Of a DNA stretch of 64,000 bases, positions 10,356 through 21,344 are shown piece by piece. The position numbers were made by a program, and so were the translations under genes. This stretch comes from Adiantum capillus-veneris (taxonomy: Eukaryota; Streptophyta; Polypodiopsida; Polypodiales; Pteridaceae): assembly GCA_014529385.2 (NCBI GenBank), contig CM043971.1:27506769-27570768 (forward strand). The letters run 5' to 3'. Numbering within the stretch: position 1 is the first letter of the stretch; each line of letters opens with the position of its first letter. The notes below the pieces were generated by a model. The model was not told the DNA's origin. It saw nothing but the letters and a program-made list of their open reading frames with translations, and searched no databases.

Positions 10356-11618
10356 ATGGCTATGACTATTCTCGTCAACGGATTTCCTTCTGGCCAGCGT
10401 TCTGTTCCTCCATTCCAAGGCCAAGGATTTCCAGGGTGGAAAGCAAAGATGCTGTTAATTCTTGAAGGCGATGAACTCTCTGATGTTGTCCTTGGAAACC
10501 GTGTTTGTTCGCCTCAGCCTATTGATACGGATCATGATAACGCGCTTATCACTGATGGACCTATATTTGAAGATTGGAATGTTGCGTATACGGATTGGCA
10601 ATGACGTGATAAAGTAACTCGTCGGTATATTCTTTCTGCTCTTAGTGATTCTCTTTTGCTTGATATGTATGAGTTGCCTACTTCTCACGACATATGAAAG
10701 TACCTTATTGCAAAGTTTCAGAAGAAATCTTTTACAGAAATACTTTATTTGAGAGGGTTGCTTAACAAACTACAATATGAAGTTGGTACTGCTATGACGG
10801 GACATATTGAGTCTTTCAAATCTATTACTAATCAACTTGCTGTTGCCGGTGATCCTATTCCACAAAAGCAACTGATTACACTTCTCCTTGATACGGTGAA
10901 GGACTCCTTTTATGATAACATTGTTACTATTCTCTCTAGTAAAGATGGTCTTGATTTTGACCAAGCCTGCATGTCTTTAATTGAATACTCTCAACGTCAA
11001 GAACGACGTAATGCTGGTCATGACACAACTATGATTTCACAAGAGGAGAATGAGTCACAACAGATGGAACGTGTTTTTTATGCTCAAAGGCGTCCGTTTC
11101 AAAGAGGAAACCGCAGAGGTGGTCGTCGTGGTAATATTTTCTCTCGTCTCAAATTTCCTAGTAAGCAATGTTCTTACTGCAACAGAAATGGCCATACTGA
11201 AGATGATTGTTGGGCACGTCAATATGATGAAGAACACAATATTACTACGAAACAACCACGTTTATCTAGAGACTCTACTTCTTCTTCTTGTGAATATTGT
11301 GGACGATCTGATCATCCCACTCATATGTGCTATAAGAGTCGATTCGACACAGATCGTAATAGAGCATATGCTACTGAACATCAAAACAACATTGTACCAG
11401 AAACAAGTTGCGTCCTATGTTCTGTTGCTCGAGACAGAATACTTAATGTGCGTGATGGTTCACTTTTTATTGTTGATTGTGGTGCTACAGGAAATATGAC
11501 ATATCAATCTAAGTGGCTCCATAACTATCATCCACTACCACTTCAACGTGTTGTTTACCTTATCTTCTTCCACTCGAATTTTGCGAGGAGTATTACATGT
11601 ACCAGATCTTCAACGTAA
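10356..11618 (+). pseudogene. Copia A1 gag, zinc knuckles and protease start
   Basis: One frame runs through the region, broken by TGA at 10602-10604 and a second TGA near 10696. The N terminus MAMTILVNGFPSGQ… with FPGWKAKMLLILEGDEL resembles copia Gag (UBN2/gag_2 type, F.GW…M…). Two CCHC knuckles follow: CSYCNRNGHTEDDC and CEYCGRSDHPTHMC. The protease active site reads VDCGATGNM (usual DSGA, so Ser is replaced by Cys). Beyond about 11600 the frame covers the start of the pre-integrase region and is then lost at the large internal deletion. The start was chosen by comparison with the same MAMTILVN start in five other copies. Confidence 0.85.
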
Positions 11619-11689
11619 TCTTCTTTCAGTTGCTAGACTTGTTGATCTTGGTCTCTTTGTTGGATTTGATCATACCAAATGCCGAATCT

Positions 11690-12118
11690 ACTAGTGGAAA
11701 CTGCTTCTGTATAAATGGTTGTCTTGTTTCTTCGACCAGCAAGAAACAACAATGTGTTGCAGTTTCTACGACTGAGTCAGAATATGTTGCAGCATCACTT
11801 GCAGCTCGTGAGTTGATATGGCTTCGACAAATGCTGGTTGATATTGGTCACTCTCCGCTTTCTAGCACACCCTTGCGGTGTGACAACCAAAGTGCTATTA
11901 GTCTTGCAAAAGACTATGTTCAACATAATAAGTCAAAGCACATTGCTGTCCATTATCATTATGTCAGGTATGAAGTACGCAAAGGAACCATTATGGTTGA
12001 ACACTGTCCAAGTGATCAGATGATTGCACACTTTCTGACCAAAGGCCTCAACGAGTCACGTTTCATCCTCTTGCGCTCGGAGCTTGGAGTTGCTTCGGCC
12101 TCACTCTTTCTAGATTAG
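11690..12118 (+). CDS. Copia A1 RNase H domain
   Basis: Encodes the C-terminal RNase H of copia pol, which degrades RNA in the RNA-DNA hybrid. It has STSGNCFCINGCLVS.TSKKQ, then the acidic catalytic motifs in TTESEYVAASLAARELIWLR and LRCDNQSAISLAKD, then HYHYVR and the LTKGLN terminus. The segment is intact but is fused to gag because integrase and RT are deleted just upstream. The open frame actually begins at about 11597 in deleted pre-integrase sequence. The stop at 12118 is the family end of pol; 12119-12366 is 3' UTR. Confidence 0.9.
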   Translation, partial: TSGNCFCINGCLVSSTSKKQQCVAVSTTESEYVAASLAARELIWLRQMLVDIGHSPLSSTPLRCDNQSAISLAKDYVQHNKSKHIAVHYHYVRYEVRKGTIMVEHCPSDQMIAHFLTKGLNESRFILLRSELGVASASLFLD

Positions 12119-12366
12119 CTTCTTTGCTATTGTAATAGCTTTGTACATATGACATTGTAATCCTATAGGTACCATGCACTATGCACACTCCAAATCTGCA
12201 CATTGTGATCTTTGAGTCACTTGTATATTTGTACATAGATGCACAATTCACTTTCACATCATCATCACTGGTTCATATTTTCACATTGTATAGGGGCTTG
12301 GGTTTTTCCCTTGAACTCCCCAATGGTTTTTTCATCCAAAGCTAGAGACCTTTGTTTGAGTGGGGG

Positions 12367-12509
12367 TGTTGGAGCTATATATGGCTCACTCTACTCAACT
12401 TAGTCTAACCTATATATTTGTATCTTGTCCTCAGTATGAATCAGTCTTTGGGAGCGTACATGGTGTGTCTCTTGTCTCGTCTCTCTCTCCTTCTCTCTAC
12501 ATCTCAACA
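12367..12509 (+). repeat. 3' LTR of A1
   Basis: Same limits as the 5' LTR. It ends 45 bp before the inferred right edge of the Helitron. Confidence 0.93.
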
Positions 12510-12554
12510 ATTTGTGCCCTCAAACAGTCTAAAAAGGACCTTTAGCTCACCAAG

Positions 12555-13845
12555 TAATAAACCAATTTTTTTGTCCGAAAGCTTTGAAAACCTACACGTA
12601 AGAAAAAGTGGCTGAATTGCAAGGTTTTTACACCAAGAATAGTTTTGTAGGGTTTTCTCACCTTTGAGCTAGCTTTCTTATATAGTCATTGATTGCCACC
12701 ATTACTAACTAGCAATAGCAATGATGCCATCTTCTTGCTCCGTTGTTATGCCTTCATTTTCCTTCTTGATATGCACGTATATTCTGGAAATGTGCGAATG
12801 ACTAGAGGGTACTTGCTTAGTTTCGAGCGGGTTGCAATATGATCATGGTGATGCAATGAGCTCAAAGCTACTAGCCTAGTATAAGCGGTACAAGTTTCTA
12901 TAACATCCATGACGCAAAGACTCAAGTAGATCTTTTCACCTTGCAATTGATTTCACCATGCATGGAAAATGAGATTATACAAGGAAAATGAACAGTAACA
13001 AATACGATCGTCAAAATAACAAATAAAAATGGAGACACAATAAGAAAAAAAATGTTTTTCTGGTACTTTAAACAAGAAGGTGCTTGGGGCTATGGTCTCC
13101 TTCTAACTATTGGAGCTATGTTTAGAGCTCACCCTCATACTATGTATAGGTTGAGGTCCCTACTATATATGTACACTCATTGTGTAGATTATATATGCAC
13201 ACTTTGGGGCTTGCAGATGGTGGTGTCATCTCGTGTCTCATCTCCCTTTCCCCTCAGCTTCTCTCTTATCTCTGCTTGTTGACCTGCTCTCTCTCCCTCA
13301 AGTTCAACATGGTATCAGATCATACAACCAATTGTGTTGGTTTGAAGATACATACGTTGTTACCCAAAATATGTAATAAAAATAGACTATGAACATTGAG
13401 AATAACGGAATTTAGAAAACTGTAGTGAGCATTTTTTTGAGAATACTTTGAGAAAATAGAGGTGAACTTGATTAGAGACAGCAACATAACCATTAAACTT
13501 AATTAACTTGGCATGACCAATACTTTGAAAGAGAGAGTTTTAGAAAAGTTGACAATAGTTGAGGACCGGATTTATATGGATTTGGTCCCCTTCCAAAAGA
13601 CTTTTGTGTTATAGATTCTCCCATAAAGAGACACTTGGTACAATACAAGCTTTGTGTTCCTTGAGACCTTGGTGGTGCAATGAAGATAGAGAGATTCATG
13701 CACCACAATTATGCGCATAACTTAGCTAGTTAAATGGAAGAATTAACTTGTCCCCGGCCTTAGTCCCAAGACCTCAAACACCTTCAAATGTGGAGAGAGC
13801 TAGCAAGGAATGAGGGTAGGGAAGAGAAAGAATAAGTATTCTTAC
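12555..13845. repeat. Segmental duplication, copy 1, right half
   Basis: Matches 54389-55580 throughout, including the 'ctagctttcttatatag' block, the catgcatggaaaatgagat block, an embedded LTR and the sequence after it up to 'cttacga'. It is the continuation of 3426-3665. It has no gene of its own. Family A sequence begins abruptly at 13846. Confidence 0.85.
13108..13309 (+). repeat. LTR of family I with primer-binding site
   Basis: Starts tattggagc (expected TGTTGGAGC) and ends agttcaaca, followed by tggtatcagatc, a near-perfect copia primer-binding site. The same LTR lies at 54947-55142 with the same flanks, so both derive from one insertion that was duplicated. A relative in reverse orientation is at 60661-60821. 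Confidence 0.75.
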
Positions 13846-16140
13846 GAACAAGGGAAAAACACAAGCCCCTATACAATGTGAAAATATGAACCAACGATGA
13901 TCATGTGAAAGTGAATTGTGTATCTATGTAAAAATATACAAGTGACTCAGAGATCACAATGTGAAAATGTGGAGTGTGCATAGTGCATAGTACCTATAGG
14001 ATTACAATTTCATATGTACAAAGCTATTACAATAGCAGAGAAGCTAATCTAGAGAGAGTGAGGCCGAAGCAACTCCAAGCTCCTAGCGCAAGAGGATGAA
14101 ACATGACTCGTTGAGTCCTTTGGTAAGAATTTCTACAATCATCTGGTCATTTGAACAATGTTCAGCCATAATGGTTCCTTTGCGTACTTCATACCTGACA
14201 TAATGATAATGGATAGCAATGTGCTTTGACTTATTATGTTGAACATAGTCTTTTGCAAGATTAATAGCACTTTGGTTGTCACACCTCAAGGGTGTTCTAG
14301 AAAGAGGAGAGTGACCAATATCAACCACCATTTGTCGAAACCAGATCAGCTCACGAGTTGCAAGTGATGCCTCAACATATTTTGACTCAGTCGTAGAAAC
14401 TGCAACATAGCGTTGTTTCTTACTGGTCCAAGAAACAAGACAACCATTTATAAGAAGCACTTTCCTCTAGTAAATCACATAGATAAATGAGAGCTTGCCC
14501 AGTCTGCATTTGTGTAATCCAAAAGAGAAAGAGATTGCATAGAATCCAATTTGAGTTGGCGTCAATAGACCAAACCAAAATCTCTAGTGCTTTTCAAGTA
14601 TTTCAATACACGCTTTGCTGCAGACCAATACTTAAGAGAAGGATGTGCAATATGTTGTCCAAGATATAGAGCAACATACAAAATATCAGGACGAGTGTTC
14701 ATGCCAAAAAACGGAAGACATCCAATCAAGTTAGCATAAGGTTGATCTGTGACAAGTTGACCACCACTGTCAAAAGTGTTATTTGTAGAGCTCGCAAGAT
14801 AAGGTGTGTTGGCCGAATGTGCAAATTCCATACAATGTTTTTTAATAGTACTTGCAATAAACTTTGATTATCGAAGGAATAAAATACCTTTTGTACGGTC
14901 TCGTTGGATTGCCAATAAAACTGGAACACTTGTAATGCGAACAACTGGTGAAAAGGTCTCTTGATAATCAACACTAGCTACTTGGGAGTAACCTTTTGCA
15001 ACTAAGCATGCCTTGAACTTGTCAAAAGATCCATATACTTTTACTTTTGTCTTATACACCCACTTACACGTAATAGTTGTATGACCAAGAGGTAGTTCAA
15101 CTATTAGCCATGTTTCTTTAGAGATAAGAGAATCATACTCTACTTCCATAGCCTCTAGCCATTGATCCTTTTGTGGTGAAGATATATATTCATCATAAGT
15201 AATGGGATCTTCAAAAGTAGAGAAAGAATTATCAACCATATCGTCATCATAAACATGACATGAGCCATGTTCAAAATCAATAGGCAGATCAACAAAAATA
15301 TCAATATCATCATTGGCAACATTTGGATAGATGGTTTTGAAGAGGAATGATGCACTATAGGAAGAGTTTCATCATCTGAAATAAATGGAAAAGCATGAAG
15401 CAATGATTTAGTATCATCCATGGACCACGAGCCTCCCATAAGCTATTCGTTAAAAGTAGCTTAACGATTCATAATTACTTTCTTGGAGGAAGGGTCATAG
15501 AATTTGTAGCCTTTGGAAGAGTCTCAATATCCAATAAAACTAACATTAAGACCAAGAGAATCAAACTTTGTTCGTGTTTCTTTGGGAATATGAATATAAG
15601 CAATGTATCCAAAGGTTCAAAAATGAGATACAGAAGGAATGTCACTTGCCCATGCTGTGATGGATATCTTACCAGAGGGTGCAATAGTAATAAGATGATT
15701 CTGAATAAATACTATTGTAGAAGTAGCTTCAACCCAAAAAACACGAGATAAACCAGAATGAATCAGCATACATCTTATATCATTGAGAATAGTGCGATTC
15801 TTGCGTTCAGCAACGCCAATCTGTTGAGGTGAATATAGAATAGTGTGTTCATGGATGAATTCCACTGTCAGCACAGTAACGCACAAACTCTCAAGAAACA
15901 TATTCGTGTCCATTGTCAAACTACGAAGCTTCTTAAGGCGACGACCAGTTTGAAGTTCCGCAGCCTTGCGGAATTGTTTGAAAACAGATAAGGCCTTAGA
16001 TTTTTGTCTAAGTAGAAATACAATCGTATATCGTGAGAAATCATCAATGAAAGTAATGAAGTATCGATATTGTGATCTCGAAGAACGTAGAGGTCCACAT
16101 ATATCAGTATGAACAAGATCTATTGGAAGGAGATGTAGCA
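13846..16140 (-). pseudogene. Copia family A element A6, pol remnant
   Basis: Minus-strand pol without LTRs. RNase H is at 14083-14460 (TTESKYVEASL, CDNQSAINLAKD). The RT C-terminal part is at 14562-14900 and the RT N-terminal part at 14900-15240 (KWVYKTKVK…, YQETFSPVVRIT). The palm that should hold YVDD is missing because VPVLLAI joins directly to QRDRTKGILFLR. The integrase core is at 15617-16140 (HTDICGPL, PQQIGVAERKNR), with the usual Q-N-G turned to Q-I-G. The element loses its 3' UTR at 13846 and its 5' half at about 16115-16140. Several frameshifts are present. Confidence 0.85.
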
Positions 16141-17703
16141 GGACATAATCGCAACCCACACAAAATTATCAAATTTGTGGATCAACAACCCGGCTAGGGC
16201 ATCGAAGCATGAGCATTGGATGAATAGAATAGAGGATTCAAGAGATCAACTCTCCAATGCAAGTAGAGATTAGACATGGCAAGACTAACTCTAAACCTAC
16301 TCTAATCACTAATCAAACAACTCCTACACACATCAAGTCCACCAACGTCTAACTTGCCATAGACTAGAAACCCCAAGCAGTACACTAATGATAAGCACAC
16401 ACTAATTACCACATGTCAATTACGACAGTTCATCAATAGCTCACACACACAAGGTGAATGGTGCTAGACCTTCATAAAACCTATCTACGCACAAGCAAAG
16501 AATAGGGTACACACACAAATTATAAGATTAAGACCCAACTTAATCAACCTAATTAGTGATGCTAAATATCGCAAATTGATTGCTCATAGAGAGATAAGAG
16601 TGATTACTAGCAAGAAGTACATAAATCTCTCAAATCTAGAGTAATGAAAGTGTAATACTACTCCATGACAAGATGAAATGTAGAGAAGATAAGACTAATG
16701 AGAAAATAGGAACTAGCTTAATAAAAAAGAGCTTACACTAATTATAATGGTTAGCACTAGCCTCTCAAGCATAGACATTAAGCTCATGGCTAGGCCAAAG
16801 ATTGAGCACTCTAGAGAGAGGGAGCTCTCAAGAGTGGATCCTCAAGAGTGGATACTCAAGAATGAAGACTCCTTACACAAGGGCTTCCTTTTAAAGGTTT
16901 TCACTACTTTCCCTTCTACTATGGGTTTAAGCTTGAGCCCTCAAACTACCATATCCAACTTTGGAACTCCAAGTGAGCCCAAGACTTATACAAAGTGAGC
17001 GAAAATATTATGCACAACCATAGATATCTCCCGCTTGATGCATATTCTGTGTAGCCTGTGTTAGCTACTATTAACATTCCCCCCTTCATAATCTGGCGCA
17101 CGTCCTCCTGTGTCGATGAAGCAAGACATGGTGACATGGTAGAAAGCAAGTCCGTGGAAGAAATGTTGAGCTGCAAAATAAAGAACAAGTAATGAGGATC
17201 AAAAGGCCAACAAGGATACAAAACATAAAGTACAATGAATAATCATGTAAAGTGAAAAAAAATTTGCTTCTAAAAAATGGATGAATCATAGTAAAAAACT
17301 AGACAACATAAAGAAAAAAACACATATACTATTGTGAAGATTAAACCACTTGAAATTTTAGTTTTATGCATGAAACACGAGCAATCAATTAAGAACCTAG
17401 GCTAATGCAAGTTCATAAACTTACTAGCCTAAAAACTATGTGACCAGTATTAATAAATCATTCAAGTCTATCGTGTCTACGGGGTATAAAAAATCTCCAA
17501 ATCTATTAGTACATTTGTCAAAGCTTTTTGAAGCTCATGAAAGTTTTGATTTTGTTATTCATTGAAAAAATAATAGCACAATGCAAGGCTACCACCCCAA
17601 GGCAAGTCTAGGTGCGACTCTCGGCTCCTTGAACCCTCAAGAAGGTGTTCCAAAAGCCTACTAGCCTACCAAGGCGACAGCTAACCCCGATCAGCCCAGG
17701 GCA
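16141..17703. other. Non-coding, includes a probable 3' LTR edge of another retroelement
   Basis: No gene is recognised. At 17071-17086 the sequence ttaacattcccccctt looks like a minus-strand LTR end (…TTAACA) followed by a polypurine tract (GGGGGGAA on the minus strand). The minus-strand peptide just before it (…QEDVRQIMKGGML) resembles the tail of a copia pol. The other LTR edge was not found. The rest (17100-17703) is AT-rich and carries nothing I can name. Confidence 0.35.
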
Positions 17704-17848
17704 TGTTGGAGCTATATATGGCTCACTCTACTCAACTTGGTCTCACCTATATATTTGTATCTTGTCCTCAATATGAATCAGTCTTTGGGAGCGTACATGG
17801 TGTGTCTCTTGTCTCCTCTCTCTCTCTCTTTCGCTCTACATCTCAATA
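17704..17848 (+). repeat. 5' LTR of A2
   Basis: Family A LTR of 145 bp, TGTTGGAGC…TCTCAATA, directly followed by tggtatcagagc. Confidence 0.92.
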
Positions 17849-18371
17849 TGGTATCAGAGCAGTAACGATCACGCGCCGATTCAAATCATGGTGACAAAAC
17901 AGTATCTGTATGCGATTCGCATGTAAGATTCAAAATTGCTACAAATTTTATTTTTGAGTGTTGATTCTTGTTAACTGTGGTTGTTTCGTGTTAAGAAGAA
18001 TATGATTAGTGTTTTGTGTGGTATTTATTGCTAATCAATCTAATCGTTGATTACGTTTTCTTTTTGATGACACCCTGAACTTCATTTCAATATTTGGGGG
18101 TCTTTTGATTTTTGCTATTCGTATTGTGGCCGCCAATCTTGTGTCTCACGCCACTCTATTTTGAGGACTCTTTTATAATTATTAACGTCTCCTTTTTCCT
18201 GCTTTTTTGGGTGACGTCTCTCACATTTTTGGACGTTCATTGAGCATCCTTCTTGCGTTTATCGTCGACAGAATGCAGTCCTCATATTTCTCTCATTCTC
18301 AATTGCGGCCTTTACCATATATGGTGTGCAGATTCTAAGATCTTATCTTATACGTCTTCTTGCAACAAGAT

Positions 18372-19926
18372 ATGGCTATGACTATTCTCGTGAACGACTT
18401 TCCTTCTGGCCAGCGTTCTGTTCCTCCTTTCCAAGGCCAAAGATTTCCAGGCTGGAAAGCAAATATGTTGTTAATTCTTGAAGGCGATGAACTCTGATGT
18501 TGTTCTTGGAAATCGTGTTTGTCCCCCTCAGCCTGTTGATACGGATAATGATAACGTGCTTATCACTGAAGGACCTATATTTGAAGATTGGAATGTTGCC
18601 TATACGGATTGGCAACGACGTGATAAAGCAACTCGTCGGTATATTCTCTTTTTGCTCTTACTGATTCCCTTTTGCTTGATATGTATGAACTGCCTACTTC
18701 CCACGACGTATGGAAGTATCTTATTGCAAACTTTCAGAAGAAATGTAACAGGACTTGTTTTGAAGTGTTTTAGCAATAAATTTTGTTTTTCTAGGAAGTT
18801 TTGATCGTTTTAAAGCTGGTCCACTGTGTAGAAGGATGTGGGGATTATTTTCGTCCAATAATTTTTTTTTATCCAGAGTGCACTTTCTAGGGCATTTTTG
18901 AAGGTGTTAACGAGGGATTTTGGAAAAGTGATGTATGAAGCGATTGAAGCCTGTGTTATAAGGAACAACTTTGGTTCTCCGAGTCTTTAGGGATTTTGAT
19001 GTTTTGATGCTCGTTGAGGGCCAAAGATTAAGGAAACAGTTGGATTTGCTGTTTTTGCATCGTTTTTGTAGAAAATGCTGTTTTGCAGGTTGATTTTCAG
19101 GAAATCAGAGCAGGCTATGGAAATTTTCTATCACATAGCCGTCGAAGAGCACGACCAGGGCAACAAGATTGTGTAAGACGGACTTGGGCTATTTTTGCTC
19201 CGTTTGGGAGTTATGTTCAGTTGAAGACAACTGAAAAAAAAAGAAAAAGTTTCAAAAATCTAACCTTTATGGATCGCTTCGCGATCACGTTCTTATCTTA
19301 TTCTCGCAGGTATACTTGGTGCGCAAGTCGAGTCAACCGAACGCCAAAAATAGAAAAAAGCGGCTATTTTAAGAGGTCGCATGCTTTTCAAGCAAAAATC
19401 AGAAAAGAAGACGGGTGGTGCGTTTTCGGGATCATACACAGATCTCCTCTTCTGCAAGTGCGAGTGCGAGTGCGATTGAGAGTGCGAGTGCGAGTGAGAC
19501 GCTGCATGCAAGCAGACTAAAGCTCGGGGGTGGTCGGGAGGTTCGAGCTCCGTACAACGGAGTGCGTCCATATATTTTGTTGCTCCTCTGTTGTATCAAA
19601 ACTCTGCCAATACAAATATCTCTTTCTCTACCTTTTGTTGTCTATCTCTATTATTCTGTTCTTGTGACAAGAAATCTGTTACAAAAATACTTTATTTGAG
19701 AGGGTTGCTTAACAAGTTACAATATGAAGTTGGTACTACCATGACGGGACATATTGAATCTTTCAAATCAACTATTAATCAACTTGCTGCTACCAGTGAT
19801 CTTGTTCCACAAAAACAACTGATTACACTTCTTCTTGATACGGTGAAGGACTCCTCTTATGATAACATTGCTACTATTCTCTCCAATAAAGATGGTCTAG
19901 ATTTTGACCAAGCCTGCATGTCTTTA
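18372..19926 (+). pseudogene. Copia A2 gag, split
   Basis: Starts MAMTILVNDFPSGQRSV and contains FPGWKANMLLILEGDEL. It loses frame near 18494, where the next part reads SDVVLGNRVCPPQPVDTDND. The remainder after the solo LTR (19670-19926) carries RGLLNKLQYEVGT and LLDTVKDSSYDNI. No knuckle or protease is present because the CACTA end at 19927 cuts the gene at a point equal to base 10980 of A1. Confidence 0.85.
18744..19669. mobile_element. Solo LTR, family B (926 bp, TSD agaaa)
   Basis: Begins TGTAACAGG and ends CTTGTGACA, flanked by the perfect 5-bp duplication agaaa (18739-18743 and 19670-19674). Removing it restores gag sequence equivalent to 10724-10740 of A1. It is homologous to 4847-5776. 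It contains no primer-binding site or genes. Confidence 0.93.
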
Positions 19927-20115
19927 CACTACAAGAGACTACTCACATTAGCGACGCTCGTACAGCGACGCTCAAAAATGAAAATTCTCGGCGTCGCTAT
20001 GAGCGTCGCAAATTTACAAGTAATTTTGCGACATGCATAGCGACGCCGGCTGGGCTAAAAAAATAACAGAGAGCGCCCAAAAACTCAGATCTCAGATCTG
20101 AGTTTTTTGGCGCCC

Positions 20116-20259
20116 TCAAGCAAGAAGGTAACGCTCTCCCACTCTCTCTCTCTTTCTTCTCCACACACACACACACACACACACGAGAAGAGGAAGGAGA
20201 GCCACGTATGCTCCTTCCCTCTCCTCAGTCTCATGTTCGCTTCCCCTCTTTCTCTCTCC

Positions 20260-20295
<36 letters not shown>

Positions 20296-20341
20296 TTGTG
20301 TTTTTGAAAGAGATTGTGTTTTTGAAAGAGAGAGAGAAAGA

Positions 20342-20400
<59 letters not shown>

Positions 20401-20680
20401 CACAAGCATATAAAAAAACGCACACACACATACATAAACAAAGAATGCACACACACATTGAGAGAGGAAAAGAGAGAGAGAGCATGCATAAACAAAAAAC
20501 GCACACATTCAGAGAGGAAAAGAGAGAGAGAACATGCATAAACAAAAAACGCACACAATGAGAGAGGAAAAGAGAGAGAGATCATGCATAAACAAAAAAC
20601 GCACACACACATGCATAAACAAAGAATGCACACACATTGAGAGAGGAAGAGAGAGAGAGAGAAAGAAGTGATTAGATTTA
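20116..20680. repeat. Compound GA/CA microsatellite and about 57-bp minisatellite
   Basis: CA tract 20161-20184, CT 20255-20280, CA 20281-20296, GA 20329-20394. Then at least four units of about 57 bp containing gcataaacaaaaaacgcaca and a GA-rich half (20400-20650). Long frames on both strands here are only repeat translations. Confidence 0.9.
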
Positions 20681-20729
20681 CGTTTATTTACACTAGATTT
20701 AGGTTTACGTTATATTAGATTAGATTTAG

Positions 20730-21036
20730 GTCTCCATAAACTACGATGCCTGCATGAAGCGGGTGAAGAAAGCCCTCAATGGAATATAGGGTATTGCTGT
20801 CTTCACTCATGGTGGGCTCCGTCGATCCAAAAGTACTGGTGAAATGTCTTCAGAAGATAGGGAAGAAGGTGGATCTTCAGGGCGGCAAGAGTCACTACAT
20901 CCTCGACAATGACCATCTAGACAACCTCTCGTCATTCAACAGCAACTTCAAAGATGGAGATGAGGCAGCGTCACCGCCGGAAGTTAACTCTCACATCTTT
21001 AGTGATGAGAATGCCAACTCTTGCCGAGTTATGTGA
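20730..21036 (+). pseudogene. Heavy-metal-associated isoprenylated plant protein (HIPP) fragment, copy 1
   Basis: Reads as an HMA-domain protein. It has YDACMKRVKKALNGI (consensus CxxC…VKKAL..I.G), a stop in that frame, and then in another frame GSVDPKVLVKCLQKIGKKVDL, the C-terminal helix and strand of the HMA fold (V.GSVDP..L...L.K.GKK.EL). A polar linker follows and the protein ends in …NANSCRVM, a CaaX prenylation box before TGA. The middle strand (…V.V.) is missing and the first metal-binding Cys is Tyr. HIPPs are plant cytosolic or membrane metal-binding proteins. This is a captured, inactive fragment within a CACTA element. Confidence 0.75.
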
Positions 21037-21344
21037 AAAATTATGTGTTAAATCAGTTTTAAGGTTCTTATAATCCCGACTAGTTTAGTTCTTTTTTTTT
21101 AATAAAACAAAAGTTACGTTAGATTTAGATTTATGTTATATTAGATTAGACTTAGGTTTATTTAGGTTTACCCACACACACACACACACACAAGAAGAAG
21201 AGAGTTTTAATGTTGTAGGAAACTATCCCAAAAGACGTTAAAGATTAGGTTAGATGTAGACTTACATTCAATTAGATTTAGGTTTAGGGTAGTTAAATTA
21301 GATTAGATTTAGGTTTATTTTTAGTTAGATTTACGTTTGTTTAG

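Larger units (their letters stand above)
9432..12509 (+). mobile_element. Copia family A, element A1, deletion derivative (3.1 kb)
   Basis: Complete from LTR to LTR. The LTRs (9432-9574 and 12367-12509, 143 bp each) differ at about four positions (roughly 97% identical) and are bounded by TGTTG…CAACA. A primer-binding site tggtattagagc follows the 5' LTR, and a G-rich tract (gagtggggg) precedes the 3' LTR. Flanks are gtttg and atttg, a 4/5 match. The interior encodes gag, zinc knuckles and the protease start, then jumps at about 11690 straight to RNase H. Integrase and reverse transcriptase are absent, so it could only move with help from a full copy. Confidence 0.9.
3666..12554 (-). mobile_element. 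Candidate Helitron (8.9 kb, later invaded by two retroelements)
   Basis: The boundaries come from the uninterrupted duplicate at 54382-54400. There the host reads ccaaaaa|taaatcaa; here ccaaaaa is followed by ctagtgttgc… and the host resumes at 12555 with taataaaccaa. The insertion therefore lies exactly between A and T without target duplication, and on the minus strand it ends in CTAG followed by T. Both are Helitron rules. A PIF1-like helicase remnant lies near that 3' end in the right orientation. The minus-strand 5' end begins CTTGGTG, not the canonical TC, and is the reverse complement of CACCAAG just inside the 3' end. No HUH-Rep domain was recognised. Subtracting the solo LTR and copia A1 leaves about 4.9 kb. 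Confidence 0.65.
17704..19926 (+). mobile_element. Copia family A element A2, 5' part, interrupted by a solo LTR
   Basis: 5' LTR 17704-17848, primer-binding site tggtatcagagc, a shortened leader, then gag from ATG 18372. Gag stops at 18738 where a family B solo LTR is inserted, resumes at 19670 (EILYLRGLLNKLQYE-like) and is cut again at 19926 by a CACTA terminus. The rest of the element is not found downstream. Confidence 0.88.

Noticed and set aside
17100-17703. Possible copia gag or pol beyond the polypurine tract
   Set aside because: Apart from a short tail-like peptide at the tract, no domain could be read in any frame.
20085-20633. Long Leu/Ser- or Arg/Glu-repeat frames on both strands
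   Set aside because: They are translations of (CT)n/(GA)n microsatellites. The same applies at 2844-3389, 5379-5734, 38672-38939, 44608-44997, 51780-51962 and 60275-60523.
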